Shown here one piece after another: positions 9,971 through 22,334 of a stretch of DNA of 64,000 bases. The DNA is taken from contig AP025062.1 in assembly GCA_036186865.1 (NCBI GenBank), positions 7,729,208 to 7,793,207 on the forward strand, in the 5' to 3' direction. The position numbers and the translations under genes were made by a program. Origin of the DNA: Eustoma russellianum (Eukaryota; Streptophyta; Magnoliopsida; Gentianales; Gentianaceae). The notes below the pieces were generated by a model that was not told the origin of the DNA, made no database searches, and saw only the letters and a program-made list of their open reading frames with translations. The first letter of the stretch is position 1. Every line of letters begins with the position of its first letter.

Positions 9971-12097
9971 TGTTAAAAGGTTCTAAACCGAAAATTGTCG
10001 TATCGGGCGAATACCGAAACTTCGCCAACGTGTCACGTACTTGCCATAAATAGATGGCCAGCCCCTACACTTCAAAATTAGCCATAAATTCCGTGGCCTA
10101 CATGTTATGTGCAGCCATAAAATCATTCCATGTTGGCACACACAAATCACCCCACATTAAGGCCAAATTGTGGAGATTCCAATTTCAATTTTGTCACATG
10201 TCTAGGCGCCACTTTAATCAGCCTTATGAGCTGAATATTAAAGTTTATATTATGTATATTATGTGTAACATAATATATATAACATGTGCAAAAAGTTGGA
10301 ATTTATTTAGAGAAAAATCTGGTAATCGATAAACATCGAAAATTTGGTTTTCTACGTACACGACACATGGAACGTTTTTGGCACATCATACAACATGTAT
10401 CTAGACACTTTTTACATATGTCATACATCTCAAAGTGTTCTAGAAAATTCAATTAAGGGCTGATTGGAATATACCATGTGTGTATAATACAATGTGCACT
10501 ATTTTACAAAGTTTGCAAAAATAATTCAGCACATGTGCAGGAATTTGACACACCATTTTCAGCTTTGTTGGAGCCTAGATGGAGCTTATTTGGCATTTTA
10601 ATTGGTGGAAAATAAGCTACACATGATGGGTGACTTTGAAGAGGGCAACACACAAGGAAATATTTCAAAAATGCAACACATGCTGAAAATTTTCAGCACA
10701 TGTGAATAGTGGCCGAATTTACTATTCATTTGTCCTTAATTTGCATCCCAAAATTGAAGGGATTGAATGGTGATTATTTGGTAGTGTTTTGAATTCTTTT
10801 TGGCATATGTTTTTCAAGTTAATCTCAGATTTTTACAGCACAATAAATGATGACAACATTCAACCAATTAATGAGTGCCAAGTAAGCAAAAGTTAAATGA
10901 TCATCCAATGAGGAGGTGCCAAGTAAGTAAGATCATGTCACAATGATGCCACATATTCTCCCAAGGACTTAGAAGATAATTTTCAAGAGGGGAAGGCACC
11001 AAAGGGGGCGGCCAAGACTTGTTAAAAAGAAGGAAGATGAGCAAAACAAAAAGAAGAACAAAAGTTGCAAATTCAAAGATCAAAAGTGTTCTACCCTTCT
11101 TCTTCTACACTCTCTTTCTTTCTTCTTCCTAAAAGCCTATTGTACTTACATTCATATTCTTGAATAGGCTGACTTTAAACCACCACATATTCTTTTCATT
11201 GTTGTAAAAGATTGATCAAGGTGTGATCAATCTTGGACTTGCGAGGTGGTGGTGTTCGTGCGAATTGTATTCATCGTACAAGGTTTGTAAAGGGTTGGAG
11301 TTGGTGTGTAACTCCATCAACCCTGTGGTAAGGTGTATTTGTGTTGTGTGACTAGTGTGAACCAAGGAAGGTGTTCCTTGAAGACTGGAGTAGGTTGTTG
11401 ATAACCGAATCAGTATAAAATTCTTGGTGTCATTTACTTTCAGCACTGATTTTCTGTTTCAGCATTGTTTACTGTTTTTAATCACGTCCGTAAAAATAGT
11501 AAACGAATTTCAAAAATCCCAAAACTTTCAGGAAACATAGCCACACGTCTCAAAGTTCTTTTGGCGTAATTTCAACCCTTTTGGATAAGTATAAGTCAAA
11601 CAAACGTCCAAAGTTCTGAGACTAGTGCAGTCTGATTTTCAAGCTTGCAAAGGTTGAGACTTTAATCGTATTTGACTAACTTCCCAAATGAATTTTTTAA
11701 AATTGTTTCAACCTATTTAAACATAACATATAAGGGGTTAGTGGTTAAATTTTCAGAGCATTTGGAGTTACGTACAAATAGGAATTAATTTTTCAAAACA
11801 GTGTACCGTTTCTGGTAGATTCGCGCAATCTGACCATCAACAAATTTTCAAGGGGTTAGAGGTTGAATTTAAATCTGAAATTTTTAGGAGACACTCATAA
11901 CATCTGAGTCTAAGTTCTCTCCAAATTTCAGAATTTTTGAAGACCTGCAACCTAGGTTTCAAAACGTTTTAAAACTAGTCCTGAAAACAGAAATTGTTTT
12001 CAGAAGTTGGGTTTTTGATTCAAACTAATTTTAAAAACCATATTTTCCGCACCCACTATTCAACCCCTCCTTCTAGTGGTGCCTTGCAGATCCTACA
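9971..12097 (+). mobile_element. Old LTR (solo or truncated) of a Ty1/copia family
   Basis: The right end reads CACCCACTATTCAACCCCTC, CTAGTGGTGCCTTGCAGATCCTACA, and its inner part (AAGGTGTTCCTTGAAGACTGG, GTAGGTTGTTGATAACCGAA, TCTTGGTGTCATTTACTTTC) parallels the LTR at 60622-63148 read on the minus strand. No primer-binding site follows and no TSD was found, so it is degraded or solo. The left border (TGTTAAAAGG) is a guess; the right border is firmer. Confidence 0.5.
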
Positions 12098-13389
12098 ATC
12101 TTTTTTTTTACAAAATTACACACAAATTGCAGGCACTCATACAGGTGCAAATGAGCCAAACGGTTCGTGAAACGATCGAGTTCGGTTTGAGTTTTTGCTT
12201 GACTAGTTCAACTCGATAAAGTTCGAGATCGAACTCGACTTGAATTAAATATTTACAAGCCAATCTTGAGCATATTGATGCTCGATCTATTAGCTCGTGA
12301 GCATGTTCGAACTTATATATGAAAATTATGCATGATTTGGTGCTATATCAGTATATTTGTTTGATACATACAATAAATTAAATATGTTAACTAAAAATTA
12401 CATCAATGATAATAAATTTTCATGCGAAAAAACTAATAACGATTCCACAATATCAACTACAAATGCATGTTTTCATCTGATACATGCGATTTTTAGAATA
12501 AAAAACTTTATACATTTTCTGTGTATATGAAAAATATTCATTAAGGTGATGGCAATATCTGCAATTTCTGTGTCTTTAGAAGTCCTATATATATTATTAT
12601 TCAGCAAAATTAACATTCACAAGGATCCTAACATTAGACTCCGGAAATTACAGATATATATTTCTCCCATCCAATTTGTTAGTATTTTATTACTTTTTAG
12701 TCTGTTTCAAAATTTTGTTTATTTTCTATAAATAACTTATTAAATTATGTATTATAACAAACAAGTAATGCACCAAAAATAAAACAAAATGATACACAAT
12801 TTTAATAACCAAATAATACATTAAGTACATGTCCTTAAAAATATAACTGGGAGTGAGTACAAGTTGAGAAGGTAAAAAGTCAGATTACGTAATTAGAAAC
12901 ACACATTGTCATTTAAATACGTAAACATTGTACGAGGTCATTATATTGATTTGGTATAGTAGTTATTATGTACTCGTTATACTAAACTATTGTTTAAGTT
13001 TTCCTTGAAATTGCTAATATTTTCTGTTCTAAAAATATTGTTATAGTTTGACTGACTTAAAACCAATCTGGGATGATATTTTTAAGTCGAAATGAATATT
13101 TTTCAATTGATACAACAACATTACCTATTGTTTTAGAGGCTCCTGCCTATGACTTTTATAGAGGATTGGATGTACACAACCACACCATGTATTATAAACA
13201 CACATTGTGATTTATTAACTCACCTAAGCAGGGCGTGAAACCAAAAGCCGAAATTATGTGGCATATGATAAACTGTTTTCTCCTCAATTAAATGGATGAT
13301 CAAAAGTCGTGTAAGTATATATATATAAAAGTTGTGTAATTAATTATTTAATAAAATTGAAATAGTTTTATATTTTCTCCATGAGTGTA
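12098..13389. other. AT-rich interval with a possible hAT-like MITE relic
   Basis: CAGGTGCAAATGAGCC at 12142 followed by CGAACTCGAC/GTTCGAACTT words at 12170-12320 resembles plant short repeats built on GAGCTCG-like words. No matching second terminus was found. The rest shows no genes. Confidence 0.35.
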
Positions 13390-14832
13390 TGTTAGAATAC
13401 GTTAAAGTTTTGATGATTTGCACAAATTGGCACTTCGAACGGTGGATTAGGCGCTTCATGTGCCTTGGTGGAATCCAGTATACTTCGAACGCATACATTA
13501 GGCGCTTTATGTGAAGTGTATGTATGTGCGTACACTTCGAACGCCTACATTAGGCGCTTCATGTGAAGTGTATGGAAGCCCGAACACTTCGAACGCCTAC
13601 ATTAGGCGCTTCATGTGTTTTGGCAAAAAGGGAGTACACTTTGAACGCCTACATTAGGCGCTTCATGTGTACCACCAAGTCAAAAGTAATTTCCCCCCAG
13701 AATGGGCACGTACACCAAGTACTTTATGAAAAATGTCAGAATTAGTTCGAACAAGCATGAAGGATGACATTAGGCGCTTCATGTGACTTCGAACGCCTTC
13801 AGTTGCCCACATAAGGCGCTTAATGTGACTTCGAACGCCTGTTCATTTTCACATTAAGCACTCCATGTCACTTCGAACGCCTATTCATTAAACACATTAG
13901 GCGCTTCATATGACCAACGTTACAAAGGTCTTTTGCTTCACTTTCTAACATCAGTTGACTCTTTGTACCCTCTTCTTTTAGTGCTATTTTCATAGGTCCT
14001 CCCTCAAATATGAAGATGTCAGGTTCCCTTCTTGGCTTTCTTTTTGAAATCTCTCCAAAAGTGTTGCTACATGCCAAAGGGAGATCTCCAATGATGAGGA
14101 CATACCAACACAAGATGCCAAAACCTGTTATTGGCTCTGTAAGGGTTTTCAAATGGGAAGAAATCTGAAGATTGATAAAAACAAAGGTTTTCTTCTTTTC
14201 TTCTCCAACTTTCTACAATTCATGCTCTCAAGTTTTCTCTCAAAGCTCAAGCTCTCAAGATAGTTGTAAACTTTGTACATTTTTACTTTAATGTTGAGAG
14301 TGATTATTTGAAGAAGAAGAATAGTCTTCTTCTTGGTGAGTAAAGATTGTGAGAGGCTGTGTAGGATTGTTGGTCAAGGAGCAAGGGTGCTTCTTGTTTG
14401 AGTTTTCTAGAATTTGAAGGGTTAGCTGATAGTGTTGTGGTGCACTATTCTCTCTACAAGATTTCTTTGAGAGCAAAGAAGATCTTTGGAGGCTAGACTT
14501 TAAAGGGTTAGATTCTCGGTTGTGGTCTAGGCGTGTTGCCTAGCTTTTCCATTTGGTTGGATTTTGTTTTTGATTGTTGTTTCTCCCATAGAAATAACAA
14601 TCCCCTTTTCAAATTCCTTCTTGTGAAAAATCAAGAAGGTAGAGGAGTAGAGTCATTTGACTTGAACCTCTATACATCCTTGTGTTCTTTACTTTCTTGC
14701 AAGTCTTTATTCTTTCTAAAAAACACATCCAAGTATTGGTTGCACTCTAAAACAAAAAATATCCAGAAAATATGCATACTTGATGAACACACTATTCAAC
14801 CCTCCTTCTAGTGTGTTCTAAGGGACCTAACA
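13390..14832 (+). repeat. 5' LTR of the Sirevirus-like element
   Basis: 1443 bp, TG to CA ends with the inverted hexamers TGTTAG/CTAACA. It differs from the 3' copy by scattered substitutions (for example GCATACATTAGGCG against GCCTACATTAGGCG near 13490/22435) and one net base, so the insertion is not recent. Its first 530 bp carry the hairpin repeat array. Confidence 0.95.
13430..13915 (+). repeat. Tandem hairpin units in the 5' LTR (CTTCGAACGCC...TTAGGCGCTTCATGTG)
   Basis: About nine units of roughly 40-60 bp each contain CTTCGAACGCC, a short spacer and AGGCGCTTCATGTG. The core CGCCTACATTAGGCG is a 6-bp stem with a 3-nt loop. An equivalent array is at 22375-22860 in the 3' LTR. These look like regulatory or packaging repeats, but their role is unknown. 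Confidence 0.85.
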
Positions 14833-14834
14833 CA

Positions 14835-14846
14835 TGGTATCAGAGC
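14835..14846 (+). other. Primer-binding site (initiator tRNA-Met type)
   Basis: TGGTATCAGAGC, 2 bp after the 5' LTR end, complementary to the 3' end of initiator tRNA-Met, where minus-strand DNA synthesis starts in copia elements. Confidence 0.9.
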
Positions 14847-14893
14847 CTAATCTTGTTCATTTGAGTTCAAATACAAGATTTGATCATTAGAGT

Positions 14894-16663
14894 ATGGATC
14901 CTTTTGTTTTTGATGATGCTAGTTTCCCAAGTGGTGATGCCTCAAGAAGAAGGAGGCAAAAGACACTTCTCCCTTCTATTTCAAGTGTCCATGTCAAAGT
15001 TCCTATGTTTGATCCTCTCAACTACCCACTATGGAAATCAAACATGGAAACGTATCTTCGTTCATGTGGGTACTGAATATGGAGAGAGGTATCAAAAGGC
15101 TCCATCATTCCTATTGATATTGATGATCCTACTCCTGAAGAAGAGTTACAGTTTGCCATAAATAGCAAAGCTCTTGCTATTTTGAATAGCTCTCTTACTC
15201 CAAATGAGAGAGCGCAGATTCAAGGAGTCTAATCCACTCATGAGGCTTGGAAAAAGCTAGAGATGATCCATGAAGGAATATCTCAGGTGAGGAAGGCAAA
15301 GAGAAGATAGTTGATCAAACAATTCTATAACTTCACTGTCCGCAAAGGTGAAAAGATCGAAGAGTCCATCCAAAGATTCACTTAGCTTGTCAACCTTCTC
15401 ACTGCGGTTGGAAAGAAGATAGAATAAGAGGATCTCAACCATTGCTTCCTAAATAGTTTGGGAAGAGAATGGAACGTGAAAGTGACGGCCATTGAGGAGT
15501 CCAAGGATTTGGAGACCATTACCTTGGATGAGCTATATGGGAATCTCATCACTTATGAGATTCATCTTGATGCGCAAGAGAAGAACGACCCTATTCACCA
15601 CTCTACAAAAGCTCTTGCTTGCGAGTCGGAGGACTCGGATGATGAAGTCGGACTTCTAGTTAGAAGATTCCGACGTTTTGCATGAAAGAATGAGGATGAA
15701 GCTAAGAGGTTCATCAAGGACAAATTCTCCAAAGACAAAGTGAAGGACCAAGAGAATAAATGCTACAAATATGGGAAGCTTGGTCATTTCATGAATGATT
15801 GTCGGGTGAAGGAGCCGCAACTCAAGGATAAGAAGGCCATCTACCAAAGGAAGAAGGCCTTACAAGCAGAAGTAGCCCATTAGGAGAGCATTCTTTCTAG
15901 GTCCGAGAGCGACAATGGCGACCATGATGACCTTGCACTCACGGGTGTGGTTCAAAATGATCTAGACAAGTAGTTCTTTGCTCTCATGGCCATCGACGAT
16001 GACATGGAGGTATGCAATATTTCATCTCACTATAAATTAATTGATGAACGAGATGATTTAGTGCAAGAAAATGACCTCTTAGATTTAAAATACAAACGTG
16101 TCAAGAAGCAATTTAGAGCATGCTTAAATGATTATAATGACACATTAGAAGATCACATTGCATTACAACTTGAGCACGATATATTTTTGACCATGCATGT
16201 GATTGCACTAGAAGAGAAACATGATTTGATGAAATCATGTGCTCAAGCCCTTGATGAGAAGAAAAATGATTCAAGGGTAAGTGCTACAAAGGTAGATGTT
16301 AAGGATGCATCTAGGCCAATCATAAAAGCTAAAATCAAGCCTAGTTCAATGTATGCATCTAAGAAGGGAAAACCAAAGGAACAAGCACATGTTGTCAAGG
16401 AGTCTAAAACCTCCTTGAAGAAACAACGGCACATGCCTAAAGCAAAGGAAAATGCACCAAAGGTATCACAACCTTTGGTCCATGTCGTGAAACAAAAACC
16501 TTCTTCGATTCCAAAGAAGGTTGTTTCTAAAAAGGAATCACGAAATGTGCCTACGCACAAGCATGCACAATCTCACAAACATACTCCTACATGTTTTTAT
16601 TGTAATAGGAAAGGTCATGTAGAAAGAGTATGTAGGGCTAAAAATAACAAGAGTCTTGTGTAG
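14894..16663 (+). pseudogene. Copia gag, broken by several stops
   Basis: From ATG at 14894 (MDPFVFDDASFPSGD) the frame follows a plant copia gag with UBN2-like core: FDPLNYPLWKSNMETYL at about residue 40, FAINSKALAILNSSLTPNE, EAWKKLEMIHEGI and the YNFTVRKGEKIEESIQRF helix. A CCHC-type knuckle at about 15760 reads CYKYGKLGHFMNDC, with the second Cys replaced by Tyr. A second one at 16592-16633 (CFYCNRKGHVERVC) is intact, preceded by a Lys-rich stretch. Between them is a long predicted coiled region. At least eight in-frame stops occur, each at a codon one C-to-T or G-to-A step from a sense codon. Gag would form the particle and bind RNA. Confidence 0.88.
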
Positions 16664-18493
16664 GTGCCTAAAGACGAAATGAAGGTAATTAACCTTCCAA
16701 GATCCAAAACAAAAAGGGTACCAACTTCATATGGTTCATTTGTAGGCCCTAGCATTCAATGGAGAAAGCAAATACAAGAAGGTCAAATGGGTCGTGGACA
16801 GTGGGTGTTCCAACCATATAACGGGAGACAAACGTCTCTTCCATAGACTCACTATGCAAGATGGAGGAGTTGTCCACTTTGGAGGTAGCAAAGGCCAAAT
16901 CAAAGGACATGGTATTGTGGGTAATGATTCCTTCTCTCTTAGTGATGTCTTATATGTTGTAGGTCTTAAGTTTAACTTGATAAGTGTCAGTCAACTATGT
17001 GATGCTAATTATGAGGTAACGTTTTTGAAAACAAAGTGCGTTGTGAAAAAGGGTAATGATATTTTATTTGAGGCTTTGCGTTTCAAAAATATTTACAAAC
17101 TTAGCATCAATGATTTGGTTTCTCAAAATGTATCTTTCTTAGTTGCTAAGAATGATTTGATGCAACTATGGCATAGACGTCTCGGACATGTATGTTTCAA
17201 AACATTTAAATTTATTTGCGAAAATAATAAAGTCCGAGGCCTTCTAAAAATGAGTTTCGAAAACCACGACTTATGTGACACTTGTCAAAAGACGAAGCTT
17301 GTGAAAACAAGCTTCAAACCCAAGACAAATATATCCACCTCCAAACCCCTACAATTTCTTCATATAGATTTGTATGGAGATGTTGGAACAAAAAGTTTGG
17401 ATGGTAAACATTATACCTTCGTGGTAGTAGATGACTATACTCGTTATACATGGGTGATGTTTCTAGCTAAGAAAAGTGATGCATGTAGTGAGTTTATGAA
17501 TCTAAGTAGACAATTGGAAAATCACGTGGGTGACACCATTAAGACCATCCGTAGTGATTGTGGTGGTGAGTTTGATGGTGATTTCGAAAGGTTTTGTGTT
17601 TCCAAAAGATTCTCGCATGACCTTTCGGCACCTAGAACTCCACAACAAAATGGTGTGGCCAAATGAAAGAATAGAACTCTACAAGAAATGTGTAGAGCAA
17701 TGTTGAATGAGTTCGGTTTGCTCAAATATTTTTAGGCCAAAGCGGTAAATGTCGCCTGCCATGTGATCAATCGTGTATATTTGAGACCATACCTAAATGT
17801 GATACCTTATGAGCTTTGGAATGGAAAAGTTCCCAACATTGGATATTTCAAAGTTTTTGGTTGCAAGTGTTTCATACTTAATACTAAGGATACTTTAGAC
17901 AAACTTGACCTCAAAACGGATGAAGGTATCTTTTTAGGTTATGCCTCAAATAGTAAGGCATTTCGTGTTTTCAACAAAAGGAGCCAAAGGTGGAAGAATC
18001 AATCCATGTTAAGTTTAATGAGTCACTTAGTGACGAACCTAAACTTAATGAGAATTGTGAAGAAAATGAAGATGTGACTCCTCAAGAAGAAATTCTTGAG
18101 GATATTCCTATGGTTGTTCCTCAACAGGAGATTGTTGATGATCCTCCAAATGGAAACATCTTCATTGACTTGAGAGTAGAACCTATTGAAGGTACTCCTC
18201 CACCTTGTGTGCATGAACTTAGTGAGTCCAATAAAAATTTTTCTCATACTCATGTTGATACACAAAATGTAGAAAATGCATCACATATTCCAGAAAATGA
18301 GATTCATGTGAATGATGAAAGTTCATCTCTTTCGGAACATGGTCTTGTGAAAGTTGGAGTAGATGTCTCCAATCTTCTTAGATCATTTAAGCACAAAAGT
18401 TCTCACCCGCACGAGTTGGTCATAGGTGATTTAAATAGGGGTATCACCACACGAATGCAATATAGAGAGAATGCATTTGTCTCTCTTATATAG
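16664..18493 (+). pseudogene. Copia protease-integrase region, broken
   Basis: After a frame change near 16700-16790 the protease motif appears as VDSGCSNHITGDK. The GAG-pre-integrase zinc region follows (LWHRRLGHVCFKTF, CDTCQKTK), then the integrase core: DLYGDVGTKS with the first Asp, TIRSDCGGEFD with the second, and PRTPQQNGVAK where the third acidic residue should be. That Glu is replaced by Lys and is followed at once by a stop (17663-17665). Downstream FWA, PYELWNGKVPNIGYFKVFGC and GIFLGY are normal family motifs, with a further stop replacing Trp at about 17733 and a frameshift near 17985. Integrase would insert the DNA copy; this one cannot. Confidence 0.9.
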
Positions 18494-20015
18494 CCTAAAA
18501 ATGTTAAAGATGCACTTCTTGATGAAAATTGGATCTTGGCTATGCAAGAAGAATTAAACCAATTTGAAAGAAGTGATTTTGGGAGTTTGTTCCCAAACCA
18601 CACGATTATCCTATTATTGGTACGAAATGGGTTTTTCGTAACAAGATGGATGATCAAGGTAATGTCACTAGAAACAAGGCTAGGTTAGTTGCTCAAGGAT
18701 ACCGTCAAGAAGAAGGTATCGATTTTGATGAGACATTTGCACCCGTAGCACGGCTTGAGGCTATTAGGATGTTATTAGCATATGCCTGTTATAGGGATTT
18801 TCAACTTTACCAAATGGATGTTAAATCCGCCTTCTTGAATGGTGTTATTCAAGAAGAAATGTATATTGCACAACCTCCCGGGTTTGAATGTCATGATTCA
18901 CTACATCATGTCTTCAAACTTAAAAAGGCTCTTTATGGCCTCAAACAAACTCCATGAGCTTGGTACGAGAGACTAAGTACTTTTCTTCTTAATAATGGTT
19001 TTTCAAGAGGTAAAGTTGACCTACCTTGTTCATAAAAGAACAAGATAGAAATCAATTAATTGTCAAGTATACGTTGGTGATATTATTTTTGGTGCTACTA
19101 ACAATTGTCTTTGTGAGCAATTTGCTAGTCTTATGCAAGGTGAGTTCGAGATGAGCATGATGGGCGAACTCTACTATTTTCTTCGATTACAAATCAAGCA
19201 AACTAAAGAAGGCGTTTACGTTTCCCAAACCAAATACACAAAGGATTTGCTCAAAAAGTACAATTTTGGTGAAGGAAGAGAAGTAAACACACCTATGAGC
19301 ACAAGTGTCAAGCTTGACAAGGATGAAAAGGGAAAGCATGTCGAGGTAACCTTGTATCGTGACATTATAGGTAGTCTACTTTATTTGACGGCTAGTAGAC
19401 CCGATATTTTACATGCAATGTGCTTATGTGCTAGATTTCAAAGTCATCCTAGGGAGATGCATTTTATTGCGGTAAAACGCATCCTTAGATACCTTAGAAG
19501 TACTTTGAAATTTGGTCTATTTTATCCTAAGAATGCAATGTTTTGATTTAAGAGGATATTGTGACTCCGATTATGCGGGGAGTCTTGTTGATAGAAAGAG
19601 CACCTCCGGAACGTGTCAGTTTCTTAGATATTGTCTCGTTTCTTGGTTTTCCAAGAAACAAAACAGTGTATCTCTTTCTACGGCAGAATTCGAATATGTG
19701 TCGACCGCCTCTTGTTGTGCACAATTGTTATGGATGACAAACACTTTAAATGACTATAACATTCACTTCTCCAAAGTGCCTATTTTGTGTGATAACATGT
19801 CTGCTATCAATATTGCACAAAATCCCGTCCAAAATAGTCGGACTAAGCACATTGAAGTGAGGTATCACTTCATCCGTGATTGTGTACAAAAGAACTTGGT
19901 AAGTGTGGAATTTGTTCCTACACGAGACCAATTAGCAGACATATTCACGAAACCCTTACCTAGTGATGTATTTGCATTTATAAGAAGTAGGTTAAGGTTG
20001 CTCAACGTGGGTTGA
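18494..20015 (+). pseudogene. Copia reverse transcriptase-RNase H region, broken
   Basis: RT motifs run NKARLVAQGYRQEEGIDF, ETFAPVARLEAIR, YQMDVKSAFLNG and KKALYGLKQTP, followed by a stop where PRAW is usual. The catalytic box reads YVGDIIFG (about 19070-19095) rather than YVDD, so one metal-binding Asp is lost. RNase H follows: GYCDSDYAGSLVDRKSTSGT, STAEFEYVS, CDNMSAINIAQNP, KHIEVRYHFIRD and ADIFTKPL, ending NVG at 20015. At least three frame changes (about 18580, 19040, 19540) break the frame. Together with integrase this would be one polyprotein in an active element. Confidence 0.9.
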
Positions 20016-20700
20016 TAATAACCCATCTTGAGTTTTGAGCAAGAAAATTTTCAAATTTTCAAGGTCAGTATACATAAGACGCTTCATCACAGTTACTTCA
20101 GGCTTTCGATGTCACATCAAGCGCCTAATGTTAAGGATGTCACTCGTTCGAAGTGACATCGGGCGCTTTATGCTCCTAAACACTAGCATTCAATGTTGGA
20201 TTAAGCGCTTTATCTAAATGAGTTCACTTGTTCGAAGTGACATTAAGCGCTCAATCCTATTTTCCACAACCGTTTGAAGTGACTTTAAGCGCTTTATCCT
20301 GTTTTTTGAAGCCGTTCGAAATCACTTTAGGCGCCTAAACCCTATTTCTTCACTGTCATTTCTGCCGTCTCTTCAGTTTTCGTGCCAATCAATGGTCATC
20401 AATTTCCTGCCGTCATTTCACTCCCTTCTCTCTTCCCCACGTCTACCATTCTTCCCACGTCCCTATTCCTCTTCTCCCGCCCTCTTCATCTTCCTAAAAT
20501 CCCGCTGCAGTTTGCCCTCCACTACCTTCTCTCGTCTCTCTTCCATTACCCTCCATTATCAACATCAAAAATATTTCATCTTCCATTTCCTCCTATAAAG
20601 TTTCATTCGTCTCTCATCTCTCCTCACTCTGATCTACTTATTTTTGCCTTCAATATTTTCTTCATCACCATTTTCTCTCCATCCTTCAAACAACCTCTAT
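20016..20700 (+). repeat. Internal spacer with motifs inverted to the LTR hairpin units
   Basis: Between pol and the third ORF, 20070-20340 carries five or six words such as GTTCGAAGTGACATTAAGCGC, the reverse-orientation form of the LTR unit GCGCTTAATGTGACTTCGAAC. The remainder to 20700 is a T/C-rich stretch without a supported gene. Confidence 0.7.
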
Positions 20701-22120
20701 CATAGCCTCTGTAGGACCCTCAAAGCGCCCACACAGCCACAAGCGCAAGCAAACTGCTGGGCTTGTGGAACCCCAAGAAATAAAATCTATTCGTGAAGGG
20801 CTCACCAAGGAAAACTTTCCTTGGTTAAAGAAATTTGACTCCAGCATTAAAGAATCACCCCGTCATGCGGACAAGGGAGTGCATGTATCTATGTACTCCA
20901 ATATGCTTTTTGAAGAATGGCTCACAAACAACCGGCCTATCATTCCCCTCAAACTGCTTAGTCTCAGTGATCTGTCTGAGACTCACAATGCGGACCAGCT
21001 TATCTCCTTGTTAGAGCATCAAGGATGGACCTCTCTGGTCCATAATTGATATGCAGAAATTCTTCCGCGAACACACCAGGATGTTCTATGCAAATATGTG
21101 GTTACTCCACAGTCTGCATCTCAATCTTTTTCTCTGAATACTGTCGTTGATGGTACGCCTCTTAGTTTTTCTATTCCCAAAATCTGTGATGCCCTCAGAA
21201 TAAGAAACGAAGGACTGAGTGACTTTTCCGTATTTGACTGGAGCAGTAAATACGGAATTTGTGAACAAGATGTCAAATTTGATCTGGGATTCTTTCCTTC
21301 ACGAAAGACTCAGAATATGTCTCTGATGAACTGCACCTTGTTGGCCGTTGTCACTTATTGTGTCAATAGTAAGTCGACCAGAATCCAAGCAACATGGATT
21401 TCTACGTCACTACCGAATCAAACATGAGACCCAGCTCAATTTTGCTTGGATTATGGTAGAAGTCATGTTTGCAGCTCTTCGGAAAGGTTCCAAGGCTTTA
21501 CCTTTCGCCAATATTATTACCATTCTGCTAAAATCAAAAGGTATTGTCATTTCTGATGATGAACTGACCACGGTGGCTAAGACGGATTTCTATGACAATT
21601 ATAACATTGCTCAAGCCATCGACTCTCAAAAACGCAAAGCCACTACCCTGCCTGATATTGATGATGAGGTGGATGAAGGGCCTCAGGAAGGGGAAGGTTC
21701 AAGAATTGAAGCATAACTACGTGCACAAATTTAGTCTTTGGAATAGTCTATTCAGCAACTTCAACTCAGAGACGCACGACATGAATATCGTTTTGGAGCT
21801 CTCAAAGTAGCCTTTCTCCGTGAATTTCTATGGGCTTACATTCCTCCTGATTTTGATGATTTAGGGGGAGAACATACTGGAAATGCTGCTGCTGGAGATG
21901 CTGAGGCCGGTGTTGCTGATGTTGCTGGTGTTGGTGGAAGCGGACAAGCTGGCGGAAGTGGTCAGCAAATGGGTGGTTTTGCATGTTTTGAAACAAGTGG
22001 TTTTGGTTTCGGGGATTTTCTCCTGGTGGAAGTGGTGCTGGCTCCGGTAGTGGATTGTAGAATTTTTTTTGATTTTCTGGTGGACTGCAAAAGTATTGTC
22101 TATTTTGACGACTAACAACT
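20700..22120 (+). pseudogene. Third ORF of the copia element (plant transposon-protein or env-like position), broken
   Basis: The frame from about 20712 opens with a basic stretch (KRPHSHKRKQ), then reads EIKSIREGLTKENFPWLKKF, and later LSFSIPKICDALRIRNEG, FFPSRKTQNMSLMNCTLLAV and LPFANIITILLKSKG. The layout resembles the poorly understood plant transposon-protein domain often found between pol and the 3' LTR in such elements. Stops at 21046-21048 and after 21713 and a frame change near 21400 break it. The end is rich in Gly and Ala. No signal peptide or membrane span typical of an envelope protein is evident. The function is unknown. Confidence 0.6.
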
Positions 22121-22334
22121 TATCGTCTCTTTCTAGGTTCATTTGAAATCCTTTTAAACTCCTTGTGATTGTTTAAATTTAAGTTTATGATTATGACATT
22201 TGCATCACTATTGTTGAATTATATGTTTCTCTACTTGAAGAGTAAATATCGCATTTTGTGAGGGAGAGCATAAGTTAAGGGGGAGCTAACTTTAAAAGTT
22301 ACGCATTTTGTGAAATCATCAAAAAGAGGGAGAA
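21862..22334 (+). other. Several polypurine tracts before the 3' LTR
   Basis: TTAGGGGGAGAA at 21861-21872, AAGGGGGAG at 22277-22285 and AAAAAGAGGGAGAA at 22321-22334 precede the 3' LTR. The last abuts it and is the likely plus-strand primer. Repeated purine tracts are a known Sirevirus trait. Confidence 0.75.

Noticed and set aside
13430..13915. CRISPR-like array
   Set aside because: Repeat and spacer lengths vary, units are palindromic and repeated in the second LTR, and the context is a plant retrotransposon.
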